A stretch of DNA of 49,766 nt from Bacteroidales bacterium (lineage in GTDB: Bacteria > Bacteroidota > Bacteroidia > Bacteroidales > Bacteroidaceae): positions 1 to 49,766 of the forward strand of contig SFIS01000006.1 in NCBI GenBank assembly GCA_004555245.1. Direction: 5' to 3'. Position 1 is the first letter of the stretch. The number at the start of each line of letters is the position of its first letter. A model generated the notes under the pieces. That model was not told where the DNA came from. It saw only the letters and a program-made list of their open reading frames with translations, and ran no database searches. The position numbers and the translations under genes are program-made. Shown here one piece after another: positions 16,533-25,207 of this stretch.

Positions 16533-18596
16533 ATGAAAGAATACAAACGAACCACCGTCACTGCCGCCCTCCCCTATGCCAACGGCGGCGTACATATCGG
16601 ACACCTCGCCGGTGTCTATGTCCCTGCAGATATCTATGTGAGATACCTGCGGCTGAAGAAAGAAGACGTCATCTTCATCGGAGGATCTGACGAGCACGGC
16701 GTACCCGTCACAATACGCGCAAAGAAAGAAGGCATCACCACGCAGCAGGTCGTGGACCGCTATCACACGATGATAAAGAAATCGTTCGAGGATTTCGGCA
16801 TCTCCTTCGACATCTATAGCCGCACCACATCAAAGATACACCATCAGTTCGCCTCAGACTTCTTCCGCACGCTATACGACAAAGGCGCACTGCGTGAGAT
16901 TACGGAAGAGCAGTACTGCGACGAGGTGACCGGCGAATTCCTCACCGACCGTAACATCATAGGCACCTGCCCCAAATGCGGAGCGGAGAACGCATACGGC
17001 GACCAGTGTGAGAAATGCGGAGCCACCCTCTCGCCAGACGAACTCATCAACCCCACCAACAAGAACAACCCAGGACACGGACTGGTGAAACGCCCCACAA
17101 AGAACTGGTATCTCCCCCTCGGCGAGTATCAGGACTGGCTGAAGCAATGGATTCTCGAAGAACACACGGAGTGGCGATCCAATGTCTATGGACAGTGCAA
17201 GTCGTGGCTCGACATGGACCTCCAGCCGCGCGCCATGACACGCGACCTCGACTGGGGTATTCCCGTACCCGTCGAAGGGGCGGAGGGGAAAGTGCTGTAC
17301 GTATGGTTCGACGCACCAATAGGATATGTCTCCAACACCAAGGAGCTATGCGACGCCAACCCGGAAAAATGGGGGACGTGGCAGAAATGGTGGCAGGACC
17401 CCGACACACGTCTCGTGCATTTCATCGGAAAAGATAACATCGTGTTCCACTGCATCATCTTCCCCGTCATGATGAAGGCACACGGAGGATATATCATGCC
17501 AGACAACGTTCCGGCAAACGAGTTCCTCAACCTCGAGAACGACAAGATTTCCACATCACGCAACTGGGCGGTGTGGCTACACGAATACCTCGTTGATTTC
17601 CCCGGAAAGCAGGACGTGCTGAGATATGTCCTCACCGCCAACGCACCGGAGACAAAAGACAACAACTTCACATGGCGCGACTTCCAGGAGCGCAACAACT
17701 CCGAACTCGTCGCCATCTACGGCAACTTCGTCAACCGCGCCCTCCAGCTCACAAAGAAATACTTCGACGGCGTAGTGCCTGCCGCAACAGAACTCCTCGA
17801 CGCCGACCGCGCCGCACAGGCAGAGTTCTGCGACGTGAAGCAGAAAGTGGAGACACTGCTCGACCAGTACAAGTTCCGCGAAGCGCAGAAAGAGGCGATG
17901 AACCTCGCGCGCATCGGCAACAGATACATCACCGAGACAGAGCCGTGGAAGGTGTGGAAGACCGACCCGGAACGCGTGAAGACCATCCTGCACGTCTGCC
18001 TGCAGCTCACGGCAAACCTCTCCATCGCCTTCGAACCATTCCTCCCCTTCTCCTCGGCACGCCTCCGCGAGATGCTCAACCTGCAGAGCTTCCGCTGGGA
18101 TCAGCTCGGGACAATGGACATCCTCGCACCGGGACACCGCCTCGGCGAACCCGCTCTCCTCTTCGAGAAAATCGACGACGCCGCCATAGAGGCACAGCTG
18201 CAGAAACTCGAAGACACGAAGCGCCGCAACGAAGAGGAGGCTTACACACCCGAACCCGTGAAAGAGAACGTGGCGTTTGACGACTTCGAGAAGCTCGACA
18301 TCCGCGTAGGACTTGTTACGGCGTGCGAGAAAGTGAAGAAATCGAAGAAACTCCTCAAGTTCCACATCGACGACGGCACACCCGAAGGGCGCACCATACT
18401 CTCCGGCATCGCACCCTACTATCCCGACCCGCAGCAGCTCGTAGGGCGGCAGGTGCTCTTCGTCGCAAACTTCGCCCCGCGCAAGATGATGGGCGAGGAG
18501 AGCCAGGGCATGATACTCTCCGCAGTCAACTATGACGGCACGCTCTCCGTAGCCACCACATCAGCCGATGTAAAGCCCGGCTCGACAGTAGGCTGA
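16533..18596 (+). CDS. metG: Methionyl-tRNA synthetase
   Basis: A 687-aa class I aminoacyl-tRNA synthetase charging tRNA-Met in the cytoplasm. Signature HIGH at residues 21-24 (PYANGGVHIGHLAG), zinc-knuckle cysteines C146, C149, C159 and C162 (CPKCG...CEKCG), and a KMSKS-loop variant KISTS at 338-342. The C-terminal 110 residues are the EMAP/Trbp111-like tRNA-binding domain (FEKLDIRVGLVTACEKVKKS), which also supports dimerisation. Length and domain order are as usual for Bacteroidetes MetG. The leader contains the hairpin element at 16368, and tRNA-Arg follows 46 bp after the stop. Confidence 0.97.
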   Translation: MKEYKRTTVTAALPYANGGVHIGHLAGVYVPADIYVRYLRLKKEDVIFIGGSDEHGVPVTIRAKKEGITTQQVVDRYHTMIKKSFEDFGISFDIYSRTTSKIHHQFASDFFRTLYDKGALREITEEQYCDEVTGEFLTDRNIIGTCPKCGAENAYGDQCEKCGATLSPDELINPTNKNNPGHGLVKRPTKNWYLPLGEYQDWLKQWILEEHTEWRSNVYGQCKSWLDMDLQPRAMTRDLDWGIPVPVEGAEGKVLYVWFDAPIGYVSNTKELCDANPEKWGTWQKWWQDPDTRLVHFIGKDNIVFHCIIFPVMMKAHGGYIMPDNVPANEFLNLENDKISTSRNWAVWLHEYLVDFPGKQDVLRYVLTANAPETKDNNFTWRDFQERNNSELVAIYGNFVNRALQLTKKYFDGVVPAATELLDADRAAQAEFCDVKQKVETLLDQYKFREAQKEAMNLARIGNRYITETEPWKVWKTDPERVKTILHVCLQLTANLSIAFEPFLPFSSARLREMLNLQSFRWDQLGTMDILAPGHRLGEPALLFEKIDDAAIEAQLQKLEDTKRRNEEEAYTPEPVKENVAFDDFEKLDIRVGLVTACEKVKKSKKLLKFHIDDGTPEGRTILSGIAPYYPDPQQLVGRQVLFVANFAPRKMMGEESQGMILSAVNYDGTLSVATTSADVKPGSTVG

Positions 18597-18642
18597 CCGT
18601 CATGCCGTGTGGCAGACAACACACAGGACATACACGCTGCAC

Positions 18643-18714
18643 GCTCTGATAGTTCAATGGATAGAACAACTCTCTCCTAAAGAGTAGATCCGGGTTCGAT
18701 TCCCGGTCGGAGTA
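18643..18714 (+). tRNA. tRNA-Arg (anticodon CCU)
   Basis: A cloverleaf can be drawn fully: acceptor GCTCTGA/TCGGAGT with two G-U pairs, D stem GTTC/GAAC, anticodon stem ACTCT/AGAGT with loop CTCCTAA (anticodon CCT), T stem CCGGG/CCCGG with loop TTCGATT, discriminator A. CCA is not encoded. It reads the rare AGG codon. Confidence 0.95.
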
Positions 18715-18730
18715 CGCAGACAGAAACCGT

Positions 18731-18766
18731 AAAGGGTGCCGCTGACGCCAGTCAGCAGCACCCTTT
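18731..18766 (+). terminator. Hairpin terminator after tRNA-Arg
   Basis: AAAGGGTGC-C-GCTGAC, loop GCCA, GTCAGC-A-GCACCCTTT: a 15-bp stem with a single internal mismatch and a short pyrimidine tail. It probably ends the tRNA transcript. Confidence 0.75.
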
Positions 18767-18945
18767 CTCCATATCCTCACGTCCGCACGCCACAGCGGCA
18801 CGCCGCCTGCCGGGACATGCAGCACCAACGTCCGTTCCGGCTTGCATTTTCGCCTTTATACGCTGTTACGATGCTACAACGGCATAATCTGTATGCGTTA
18901 GACACTATTTCTCGATGAAAATGATGTAAGTACGAAAAAAAACAC

Positions 18946-18953
18946 TAACTTTG
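18946..18953 (+). promoter_or_regulatory. -7 element upstream of the tandem hairpins and pectate lyase
   Basis: TAACTTTG matches TAnnTTTG; no clear -33 box. If used for the pectate lyase gene, the leader would be about 340 nt and hold three copies of the structured element. Confidence 0.5.
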
Positions 18954-18959
18954 TGCTCG

Positions 18960-19195
18960 AAAATCAGAGACGGGCACCATTTATCTGCGATGCTCCGCTC
19001 CGCAGCCAAATGACAAGCCCTATTTTCTTCGCACGAGGAAGTGCTCGAAAATCAGAGACGGGCACCATGCCGATGCGATGCTCCGCTCTGCATCATCATG
19101 ACAAGCCCTATTTACTGAGTGCGAGGAAGCACTCAGTAAATCAGAGACGGGCACCATGCCGATGCGATGCTACGCTCCGCATCCCAATGACAAGC
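18960..19195 (+). repeat. Three tandem copies of the structured hairpin element (period 88-89 bp)
   Basis: ATCAGAGACGGGCACCAT recurs at 18963, 19051 and 19140, and each copy ends ATGACAAGCC. Copy 1 pairs ATTT/AAAT and CTGCG/CGCAG; copies 2 and 3 instead pair ATGC/GCAT in the inner stem, so the arms changed together. The spacer after copy 2 has a second small hairpin (ACTGAGTGC/GCACTCAGT). A 9-bp triplet repeat (TCTGCGTTA, TCCGCGTTA, TCTGCGTGA) follows at about 19216-19242. Confidence 0.8.
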
Positions 19196-19301
19196 CATTT
19201 AACACGAAGAAATATAATCTGCGTTATCCGCGTTATCTGCGTGAACCTTATCAAGAAGCTCCTAATCTATCAAAAGTTAACTTAAATCTGAGAATATAAA
19301 A

Positions 19302-22300
19302 ATGAGAAAATCTGTCATCCGTATGGCGGCGCTGATCTTCGCCGCCGTCATTGCATTTCCGTCTCTTGCTGCTGCATGGGGCGGTGTCACCGGCTTTGCC
19401 ACATACGACGACCTCGGACAGGCGGGCGTTACCGGCGGTGGCCGCGGCGAGGTGGTGCATGTCTCCACACGCGCCGACCTGGCACGTTATGCTGCCGGCA
19501 CCACCCCGTATGTCATCATCATAGACAAGGACATCACTGGCGGAGGTGCGCAGGACCTGCAGGACGAACTGCCTATAGGCTCAAACAAGACCATCATCGG
19601 CGCCGGGACGGGGAAGACGCTCAACGGCGTAGCCCTCATCGCATCCAACCAGAGCAACATCATCATCCGCAACATCTTCCTGAAGAAAGGGCGCATCGAC
19701 GGCGTAGCCTTCCATAACTGCCATCATGTGTGGGTGGACCATTGCGACTTCTCCGATTCTTACGACGGTCTGCTTGACATCACCAACGGTTCTGACTTCT
19801 TCACCGTCTCGTGGGTGAAGCTCCACAACCACAACAAGGTGAGCATCACAAATTCCGGCACTTGCCACTATGAGGACTACGGCAAGGAGCGTGTGACATT
19901 CGCACACTGTATGTTCAAGGACAACACCCAGCGCAATCCGCGCATCGGCTATGGCAAGATGCACATCTACAACAGCTATTGGGAGAATATCAGCTCGTAT
20001 TGCATCGGCTTCCATTCGCAGGCTCAGGTGCTCTCTGAGAACAACCACTTCTCTTCGTCGGCAAAGAAACCGTTCTGCAACCAGTATTCTGACAAGCTGC
20101 CCTATTGCGGATACCTCACCGACCGCGGCTCGTATTTCGCCAACGGCGATCCGGGCAAGACGGAGAACTATCCCTTCACCGACATCTCGTATTCCCCTAC
20201 AGAATACTATGACTATGACTTTGACCTCGACGCTACCGGTGATGTCGTGAACAGCACACCGTCGGGTGTCGGGCCGCGCGACGGCATACAATATGAACCT
20301 ATACTCAATCCCGGCAACGGCGCTATAGACGTGTGCCTCTCGCAGCGTCTCTCGTGGGGAAAGGTTGACGGTGCCGCATCCGCAAAGATGTTCTTCGGCA
20401 CCTCGCCCGACAATCTGACAGAGACGACGCCCGATGCCGTTGTCCTGAAGCCTGAGACACGCTATTGGTGGAAAGTCGTGGCTGTGGTTGGCGGCAAAGA
20501 GTATCCTTCGCCTGTCTATACCTTCAGGACAGCGGGCGAGAAGGCGTCGAAGCCTTACCCTGCCGACGGCGAGGAAAAGCCGTGGCTGAGATACCCCTCC
20601 GACGGACGCACCTTCTGCACCGACATGCCGCTGAGATGGCGCCCTGCCGCCGATGCAAGGGAATACCGCGTGTCTGTCGCAGAGAGCGAGGCGCAGTTGG
20701 ACGCTTCGCCTGCTTATGCCGCCACGACGACGGGGCTGCAGACAGTGCCGCCCGCACTCTCGACTGGAGTGAAGTATTTCTGGCGTGTCGATGCGGTGAA
20801 GGCTGACGGCACTGTAGTGAAAGGCGATGTGTGGACCTTCGGCACAAGCGAGAAACAGTGGGTTGCCGGAAAGAACCAGACGGAGAAACTCTATCTCTCC
20901 GGCATCGCCTTTATAGAACTGAACGGAGAGGCGTCGGGAAGATATTTCTCTGTCGGCGACCAGGGACCCGGCGCAATATGCGGCACATGGGGCGGCGCAC
21001 AGGGCAGATATGCATTTGAGACGGCTGTCTATGCACAGACGCTCGGCGCAAACTACGTCGGGGTCAGCGTGAACGGGAAGCTGATAGACGCATGGTATTC
21101 TACCGACGAGAAGAACGGCATCGAGATACGCAAGACGCGCAACACCGCCATGCTCAGCCCCGGCGATGACATACGCATCGACTTCGTGGCAGGACTTGTC
21201 GAGGGAAAGACAAACCAGAGCCGCGCACGCATCGACTATGTCAACATCACGGCGGCGACAGCAGAGTATGTTGAGGTGACCCGTCCGTCCGGCATATACC
21301 ATGCCCCTGTCAGCACGCCGGGCTACGACTGTGAGTATCTCCCGCTGAAGACAATTCTCTTCACCGATACGCTTGCCACCGTAGGACAGAAGGACGAGCT
21401 GCAGGTGACTGACCGCTACTGCCCGTGGATCTCGAAGACTGACGGCGGACTGAAGCTCTGGGTCAAGCAGACGGCGATGGTGAAGGCTGTCTATCGCACT
21501 GCGGCAGGAATGGAGCAGGAAGAGACTTTCACCCTCGACAATACGGCAGAGCTGCAGCAAGACGTGGCTTTGGAGAAAGACGGAGCACAGCTCTTCGTCT
21601 TGCGCCTCTACAAGACGATGCCGGCAAAGACGATATACTATCAGCCTAAGGCCGATGCCGGCAAGGACCACGAGCTGCTCTGGTCGCCCGATGTAGTCTT
21701 CCTCGACAGCCAAGGCGAGAAAGGCAATGCCGGCAAGGTACAGATTCGCGATGCCTACGAGGAATGGATAAAATACTACAACCCTACTGCCAACGAGGTG
21801 CAGGCAAAGGAGGGTGTTGGGGCATTCATCGATCCTACGACAGACGCACCGTGCAGCGCTTTCTATCCTAAGGGGAAAGACGGATGCAAATACTCGTATG
21901 TCGTGGGTACGGAGAAATACGCCACATACTGTCTTGATGCCTGCAGCAGAATAAAGTTCTATTATACCGGCACGGCCGGATTGGCGACGGCTGTCAATGT
22001 CACCGTCGTTAACATGGACACAGAAGAGCAGACATCTTTCACCGGAGAAGAGGCGAAGGGCAAGAACGTGGCGTCGGCTGTCACAGAGGCCGAGCTTGAC
22101 CCCAACTGCCGCTATGCCGTGCGGATTGCCGGCTCTACGGGAGATATGCTGATATATGCCGTGAAGATGTGGCCGGGAAAGAAGACAACGGGCATAGAGA
22201 ACGCACAGACTGACGGCAATGCCGGCAGGGCGGATGTGCTGCACAACGTCGCAGGACAGCGTGTCGCCTCTTCTTACAAGGGCATCGTCATCAACGGCAG

Positions 22301-22325
22301 GCGGAAAGTTGTCAACCGTCAGTGA
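19302..22325 (+). CDS. Secreted multidomain pectate lyase (PL1-like)
   Basis: A 1007-aa protein. The signal peptide ends near SLAAAWG (residue 26). Residues about 28-330 are a right-handed beta-helix lyase: NKTIIGAGTGKTLNG, IIRNIFLKKGRIDG, HVWVDHCDFSDSYDGLLDI (the WxDH calcium-site strand) and RNPRIGYGKMHIYNSYW with the catalytic Arg region. Two fibronectin-like units follow (about 335-410 and 420-515, each ending WWKV or FWRVDAV...FRT/FGT), then a CBM-like region (YLSGIAFIELNG) and a long uncharacterised C-terminal part. The tail VAGQRVASSYKGIVINGRRK resembles Prevotella C-terminal sorting tails. It should cleave homogalacturonan by beta-elimination outside the cell; it sits beside GH28 and an Asp-box protein, together a pectin set. 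Confidence 0.88.
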   Translation: MRKSVIRMAALIFAAVIAFPSLAAAWGGVTGFATYDDLGQAGVTGGGRGEVVHVSTRADLARYAAGTTPYVIIIDKDITGGGAQDLQDELPIGSNKTIIGAGTGKTLNGVALIASNQSNIIIRNIFLKKGRIDGVAFHNCHHVWVDHCDFSDSYDGLLDITNGSDFFTVSWVKLHNHNKVSITNSGTCHYEDYGKERVTFAHCMFKDNTQRNPRIGYGKMHIYNSYWENISSYCIGFHSQAQVLSENNHFSSSAKKPFCNQYSDKLPYCGYLTDRGSYFANGDPGKTENYPFTDISYSPTEYYDYDFDLDATGDVVNSTPSGVGPRDGIQYEPILNPGNGAIDVCLSQRLSWGKVDGAASAKMFFGTSPDNLTETTPDAVVLKPETRYWWKVVAVVGGKEYPSPVYTFRTAGEKASKPYPADGEEKPWLRYPSDGRTFCTDMPLRWRPAADAREYRVSVAESEAQLDASPAYAATTTGLQTVPPALSTGVKYFWRVDAVKADGTVVKGDVWTFGTSEKQWVAGKNQTEKLYLSGIAFIELNGEASGRYFSVGDQGPGAICGTWGGAQGRYAFETAVYAQTLGANYVGVSVNGKLIDAWYSTDEKNGIEIRKTRNTAMLSPGDDIRIDFVAGLVEGKTNQSRARIDYVNITAATAEYVEVTRPSGIYHAPVSTPGYDCEYLPLKTILFTDTLATVGQKDELQVTDRYCPWISKTDGGLKLWVKQTAMVKAVYRTAAGMEQEETFTLDNTAELQQDVALEKDGAQLFVLRLYKTMPAKTIYYQPKADAGKDHELLWSPDVVFLDSQGEKGNAGKVQIRDAYEEWIKYYNPTANEVQAKEGVGAFIDPTTDAPCSAFYPKGKDGCKYSYVVGTEKYATYCLDACSRIKFYYTGTAGLATAVNVTVVNMDTEEQTSFTGEEAKGKNVASAVTEAELDPNCRYAVRIAGSTGDMLIYAVKMWPGKKTTGIENAQTDGNAGRADVLHNVAGQRVASSYKGIVINGRRKVVNRQ

Positions 22326-22339
22326 ATTTCGGGGCCGTG

Positions 22340-22765
22340 TTGTTATGTCACGTCGTGACATCCGCCGTTGCGGCTGTTGTCTCCGTAAACCATCAGGTGC
22401 AGGGCGTATCTGCCAGCAACTCTATATAGCAGAGTAATTTCTGTTGTCTTTGTTGTAATGTCACCTCGTGACATCCCCCGTTGCGCCTGTTCATTCTGTT
22501 GTTCCTGTTGTCTCTGTTGTCTTAAAAAACCATCAGGTGCAGGGCGTATCTGCCAGCAACTCTATATAACAGAGTAATTTCTGTTGTCTTTGTTGTAATG
22601 TCACCTCGTGACATCCGCAGTTGCGCCTGTTCTTTCCGTTGTTCCTGTTGTCTTTGTTGTCTTAAAAACCATCAGGTGCAGGGCGTATCTCCGTTGTCTT
22701 TAAAAAAACATCAGGTGGAAAAGGCGTATCTCTGTTGTCGTAAGTAAACCATCAGGCGAAACAAC
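22340..22765 (+). repeat. TGTCAC-palindrome repeats, copies 3-5 (tandem, period 139-140 bp)
   Basis: Cores are at 22346-22360 (TGTCACGTCGTGACA), 22459-22473 and 22599-22613. Full units start with CATCAGGTGCAGGGCG at 22391 and 22531, and a truncated third unit begins at 22670. Each unit holds an ACTCT/AGAGT hairpin, the TGTCAC palindrome and an A-poor GTTGTC-rich tail. No gene is present in this gap. Confidence 0.9.
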
Positions 22766-22812
22766 GAGAATACCCGTCAACTAAAAAAGAATCAAATCGT
22801 CAACTGAAGATA

Positions 22813-24606
22813 ATGAAAAAGACATCAACTGTTATTCTCCTCGCAGCCGCACATCTCGTGGCGATGGCACAGGGCGTGCCGCAGAGGGCTTACGACGTGG
22901 TGGCGGCAGGCATGACAGCCGGCACATATATGGCAGCGCGTCCGTCAACCGACGGACAGGCACTCTTCTCTCTTGTGCCGCGTAAGGTGACACCCTTTGC
23001 CCAGCAGGCGGTAAGCCAGACGAGGGCAGAGGGCAGCGTCACTGCCGCGCCGTATTTCAACGTGCGTATGGCTCTGCCCATACCCTCGTGCTATACGCCG
23101 ACGGAGCAGGGCGTGAAAGCCGGTCTCGACTGGGGCGTTTATGCACACCTCCACTCCGGCGCACTCGAGGTGTGCCCCAACGGTGACCTCCTTGCCGTCT
23201 ATTTCTCCACGCCGATAGGGAAGGCGGAGGCTGACACCGCCACGACATTCGTTCAGGCACGGCGCCGGTATGGCTCTGACGAATGGGATATGCCCGAACT
23301 CTTCTTCGCCACACGCCGCGGCAACGACCAGTCGGCACTGCTCTTCGCTGACAACGACACGCTGTGGTTCTTTGGCGGAGGACGCGACATGACAGACTGT
23401 GTGCCTTTCAGAGTATGCCGGTCAACCGACAACGGCGCTACATGGACCTTCTATGTCCCACAGATTGACAAGCCCATGCAGAGATATACGGCACAGCCTG
23501 TCAGCAACGCTTTCCGCAACGGCAAGGGCGAGATGTTCGTCATCCTTGACGGACAGGGTGCCGAGAGTTTTGTCATGAGAAGCCGCGACGGCGGCGTCAC
23601 ATGGCACGACATGGGCGGCAGAACATCGTCGAGGCATTCTACGATAGTGCCGCTTGACGATAAGGGCACGCTGCTCTCTGCCGGAGGGAAGAACAACGCC
23701 ATCGACGGATGGAATCCCCTCAATGTCTCGCACGACTGGGGCGCAACATGGAGCGAAGGCACAAAAGGCTTCATCCCGCCTACCGGAACGGCGCAGCGAC
23801 CATGTATGATACGCCTGAAGTCCGGCGCGCTGTGCCTCGTCAGCGACAGTTATATGCACAAGAAGAAGATTGCGCCGCCTGCCGGATGGGACATGGGCAA
23901 CGACTGCTTCGCCGCCATCTCGCACGACAACGGCAAGACATGGGTGAAACGCAGAATCCCCGTCGCACTGCCGCAACACCACCGTGTGCAGCACCCCTCT
24001 CTCGGGTATGTGACATTGCGCCAAGGCAACGACGGCATGATACACGTCCTCACCACGACAAACTATCCCGGACTGGAGATAGAGTTCAACGAGCAGTGGG
24101 TCATGCAGGGCGACACGCCCGTTACGGATGTCACACACGACACGCCCGACTGTCTTGACACCGCAGCAGAGAAGCGCAACGCAGCCCTCTCGCCTTTCTC
24201 CGAAAACGGGGCGTATGTGGCAGACGGCACAAAGACAACGCTCTATCCTGACGGAAAGAAGATGCACGAGGTGACATACCGCAACGGAAGGCGAACCGGG
24301 ACGGAGACGTTCTGGCGCAACGACGGGACGATGGAATGGCAGTGGCACCGTGACCTGAAAACGGAACGGGGCGTGTGGACACAGTATTGGGAGAACGGGA
24401 AGAAACGCGTAGAGAGCAACTGGCTGCTGCGTACCGCACCGCGCGACCTCCCCGGTACGCCGCTCAACGGATGCATCGCCGACGGTCCCGCACGCCACTA
24501 CGACCGCAGCGGTGCCCTCACCGCTACATATATCTTCCACAACGGTGTGCTCGAAGGCACTGAAGGACTGGAAAAAGGTGCGGGGATAAAGAACGAGGGA
24601 AAATAA
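22813..24606 (+). CDS. Secreted sialidase-like Asp-box protein with C-terminal MORN-like repeats
   Basis: A 597-aa protein with signal peptide (residues 1-19, VAMAQ). Residues about 90-445 are a six-bladed BNR propeller with four Asp boxes: STDNGATW near 204, SRDGGVTW near 257, SHDWGATW near 306 and SHDNGKTW near 370. From about residue 470 to the end are MORN/YwqK-like repeats (TLYPDGKKMHEVTYRNGRRTG, YWENGKKRVESNW, RHYDRSGALTATYIFHNG). Asp-box proteins include sialidases and other exo-glycosidases; the location between PL1 and GH28 genes makes a pectin side-chain role as likely as sialic acid release. The propeller plus MORN fusion is unusual to me. Enzymatic activity is not certain. Confidence 0.8.
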   Translation: MKKTSTVILLAAAHLVAMAQGVPQRAYDVVAAGMTAGTYMAARPSTDGQALFSLVPRKVTPFAQQAVSQTRAEGSVTAAPYFNVRMALPIPSCYTPTEQGVKAGLDWGVYAHLHSGALEVCPNGDLLAVYFSTPIGKAEADTATTFVQARRRYGSDEWDMPELFFATRRGNDQSALLFADNDTLWFFGGGRDMTDCVPFRVCRSTDNGATWTFYVPQIDKPMQRYTAQPVSNAFRNGKGEMFVILDGQGAESFVMRSRDGGVTWHDMGGRTSSRHSTIVPLDDKGTLLSAGGKNNAIDGWNPLNVSHDWGATWSEGTKGFIPPTGTAQRPCMIRLKSGALCLVSDSYMHKKKIAPPAGWDMGNDCFAAISHDNGKTWVKRRIPVALPQHHRVQHPSLGYVTLRQGNDGMIHVLTTTNYPGLEIEFNEQWVMQGDTPVTDVTHDTPDCLDTAAEKRNAALSPFSENGAYVADGTKTTLYPDGKKMHEVTYRNGRRTGTETFWRNDGTMEWQWHRDLKTERGVWTQYWENGKKRVESNWLLRTAPRDLPGTPLNGCIADGPARHYDRSGALTATYIFHNGVLEGTEGLEKGAGIKNEGK

Positions 24607-24669
24607 AACCGGACGTTCTCCGTATCAAAGTTATGTCTTTGTTTTTGACAACAGAGACAAGCTTTTTTT

Positions 24670-24763
24670 ACGACAACAGAGACAACAAAAACAACGGGAA
24701 GAACGAAAATGACGGACATCCGTTCTTTTTCACACTCGTTGTTTTTGTTGTCTCTGTTGTCGT
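24670..24763. repeat. Perfect 26-bp inverted repeat of the GTTGTC block
   Basis: The arm 24670-24695 (ACGACAACAGAGACAACA then AAAACAAC) is the exact reverse complement of 24738-24763. A second, weaker pairing GAAGAACG/CGTTCTT lies inside. It follows the Asp-box gene stop by about 65 bp and could serve as a terminator for it. Confidence 0.85.
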
Positions 24764-24769
24764 TTTAAA

Positions 24770-25190
24770 AAATCATCAGGCGCAGGACGTATCTCTGTTG
24801 TCGTAAGAAGAAGCATCAGGTGCAGAGTAATCTCTGTTGTCTTTGTTGTATGTCACCTCGTGACATCCGCGGTTGCGCCTGTTCTTTTTGTTGTTATTGT
24901 TGTCTCTGTTGTCTTTAAAAATCTCAGGCGTTGTCGTAAAAAACCGTATCTCTGTTGTCGTAAGAAGAGCATCAGGCGCAGAGTAATCTCTGTTGTCTTT
25001 GTTGTAATGTCACCTCGTGACATCCGCAGTTGCGCCTGTTCTTTTTGTTGTTATTGTTGTCTCTGTTGTCTTTAAAAATTTCAGGCGTTGTTATAAAAAA
25101 ACGTATCTCTGTTGTCTTTAAAAATCTCAGGCGTTGTCGTAAAAAATCGTATCTCTGTTGTCGTTTAAAACACATCAGGCGCGTATTAAT
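24770..25190 (+). repeat. TGTCAC-palindrome repeats, copies 6-7 (tandem, period 156 bp)
   Basis: Cores are at 24851-24865 and 25008-25022. Units start GCATCAGGYGCAGAGTAATC at 24813 and 24969. Several partial ends (GTATCTCTGTTGTC, TCTCAGGCGTTGTCGT) fill the rest of this 600-bp gap between convergent genes. No gene seen. Confidence 0.9.
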
Positions 25191-25207
25191 CATGAAATCA
25201 GGATTTC

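Noticed and set aside
19581..22361. A 926-codon open frame antisense to the pectate lyase gene
   Set aside because: It mirrors the codon structure of a well-supported PL1 gene in a GC-rich region; its translation has no signal peptide, domain or low-Cys composition expected of a real protein.
22340..22765. Possible CRISPR array (regularly spaced repeats)
   Set aside because: The whole 139-156 bp unit is repeated, spacers are not unique, and no cas genes are present.
24860..25075. Small proteins encoded in the TGTCAC repeats (Val/Cys/Arg-rich frames recurring in several copies)
   Set aside because: Frames differ in length and end randomly; recurrence is explained by the DNA repeat.
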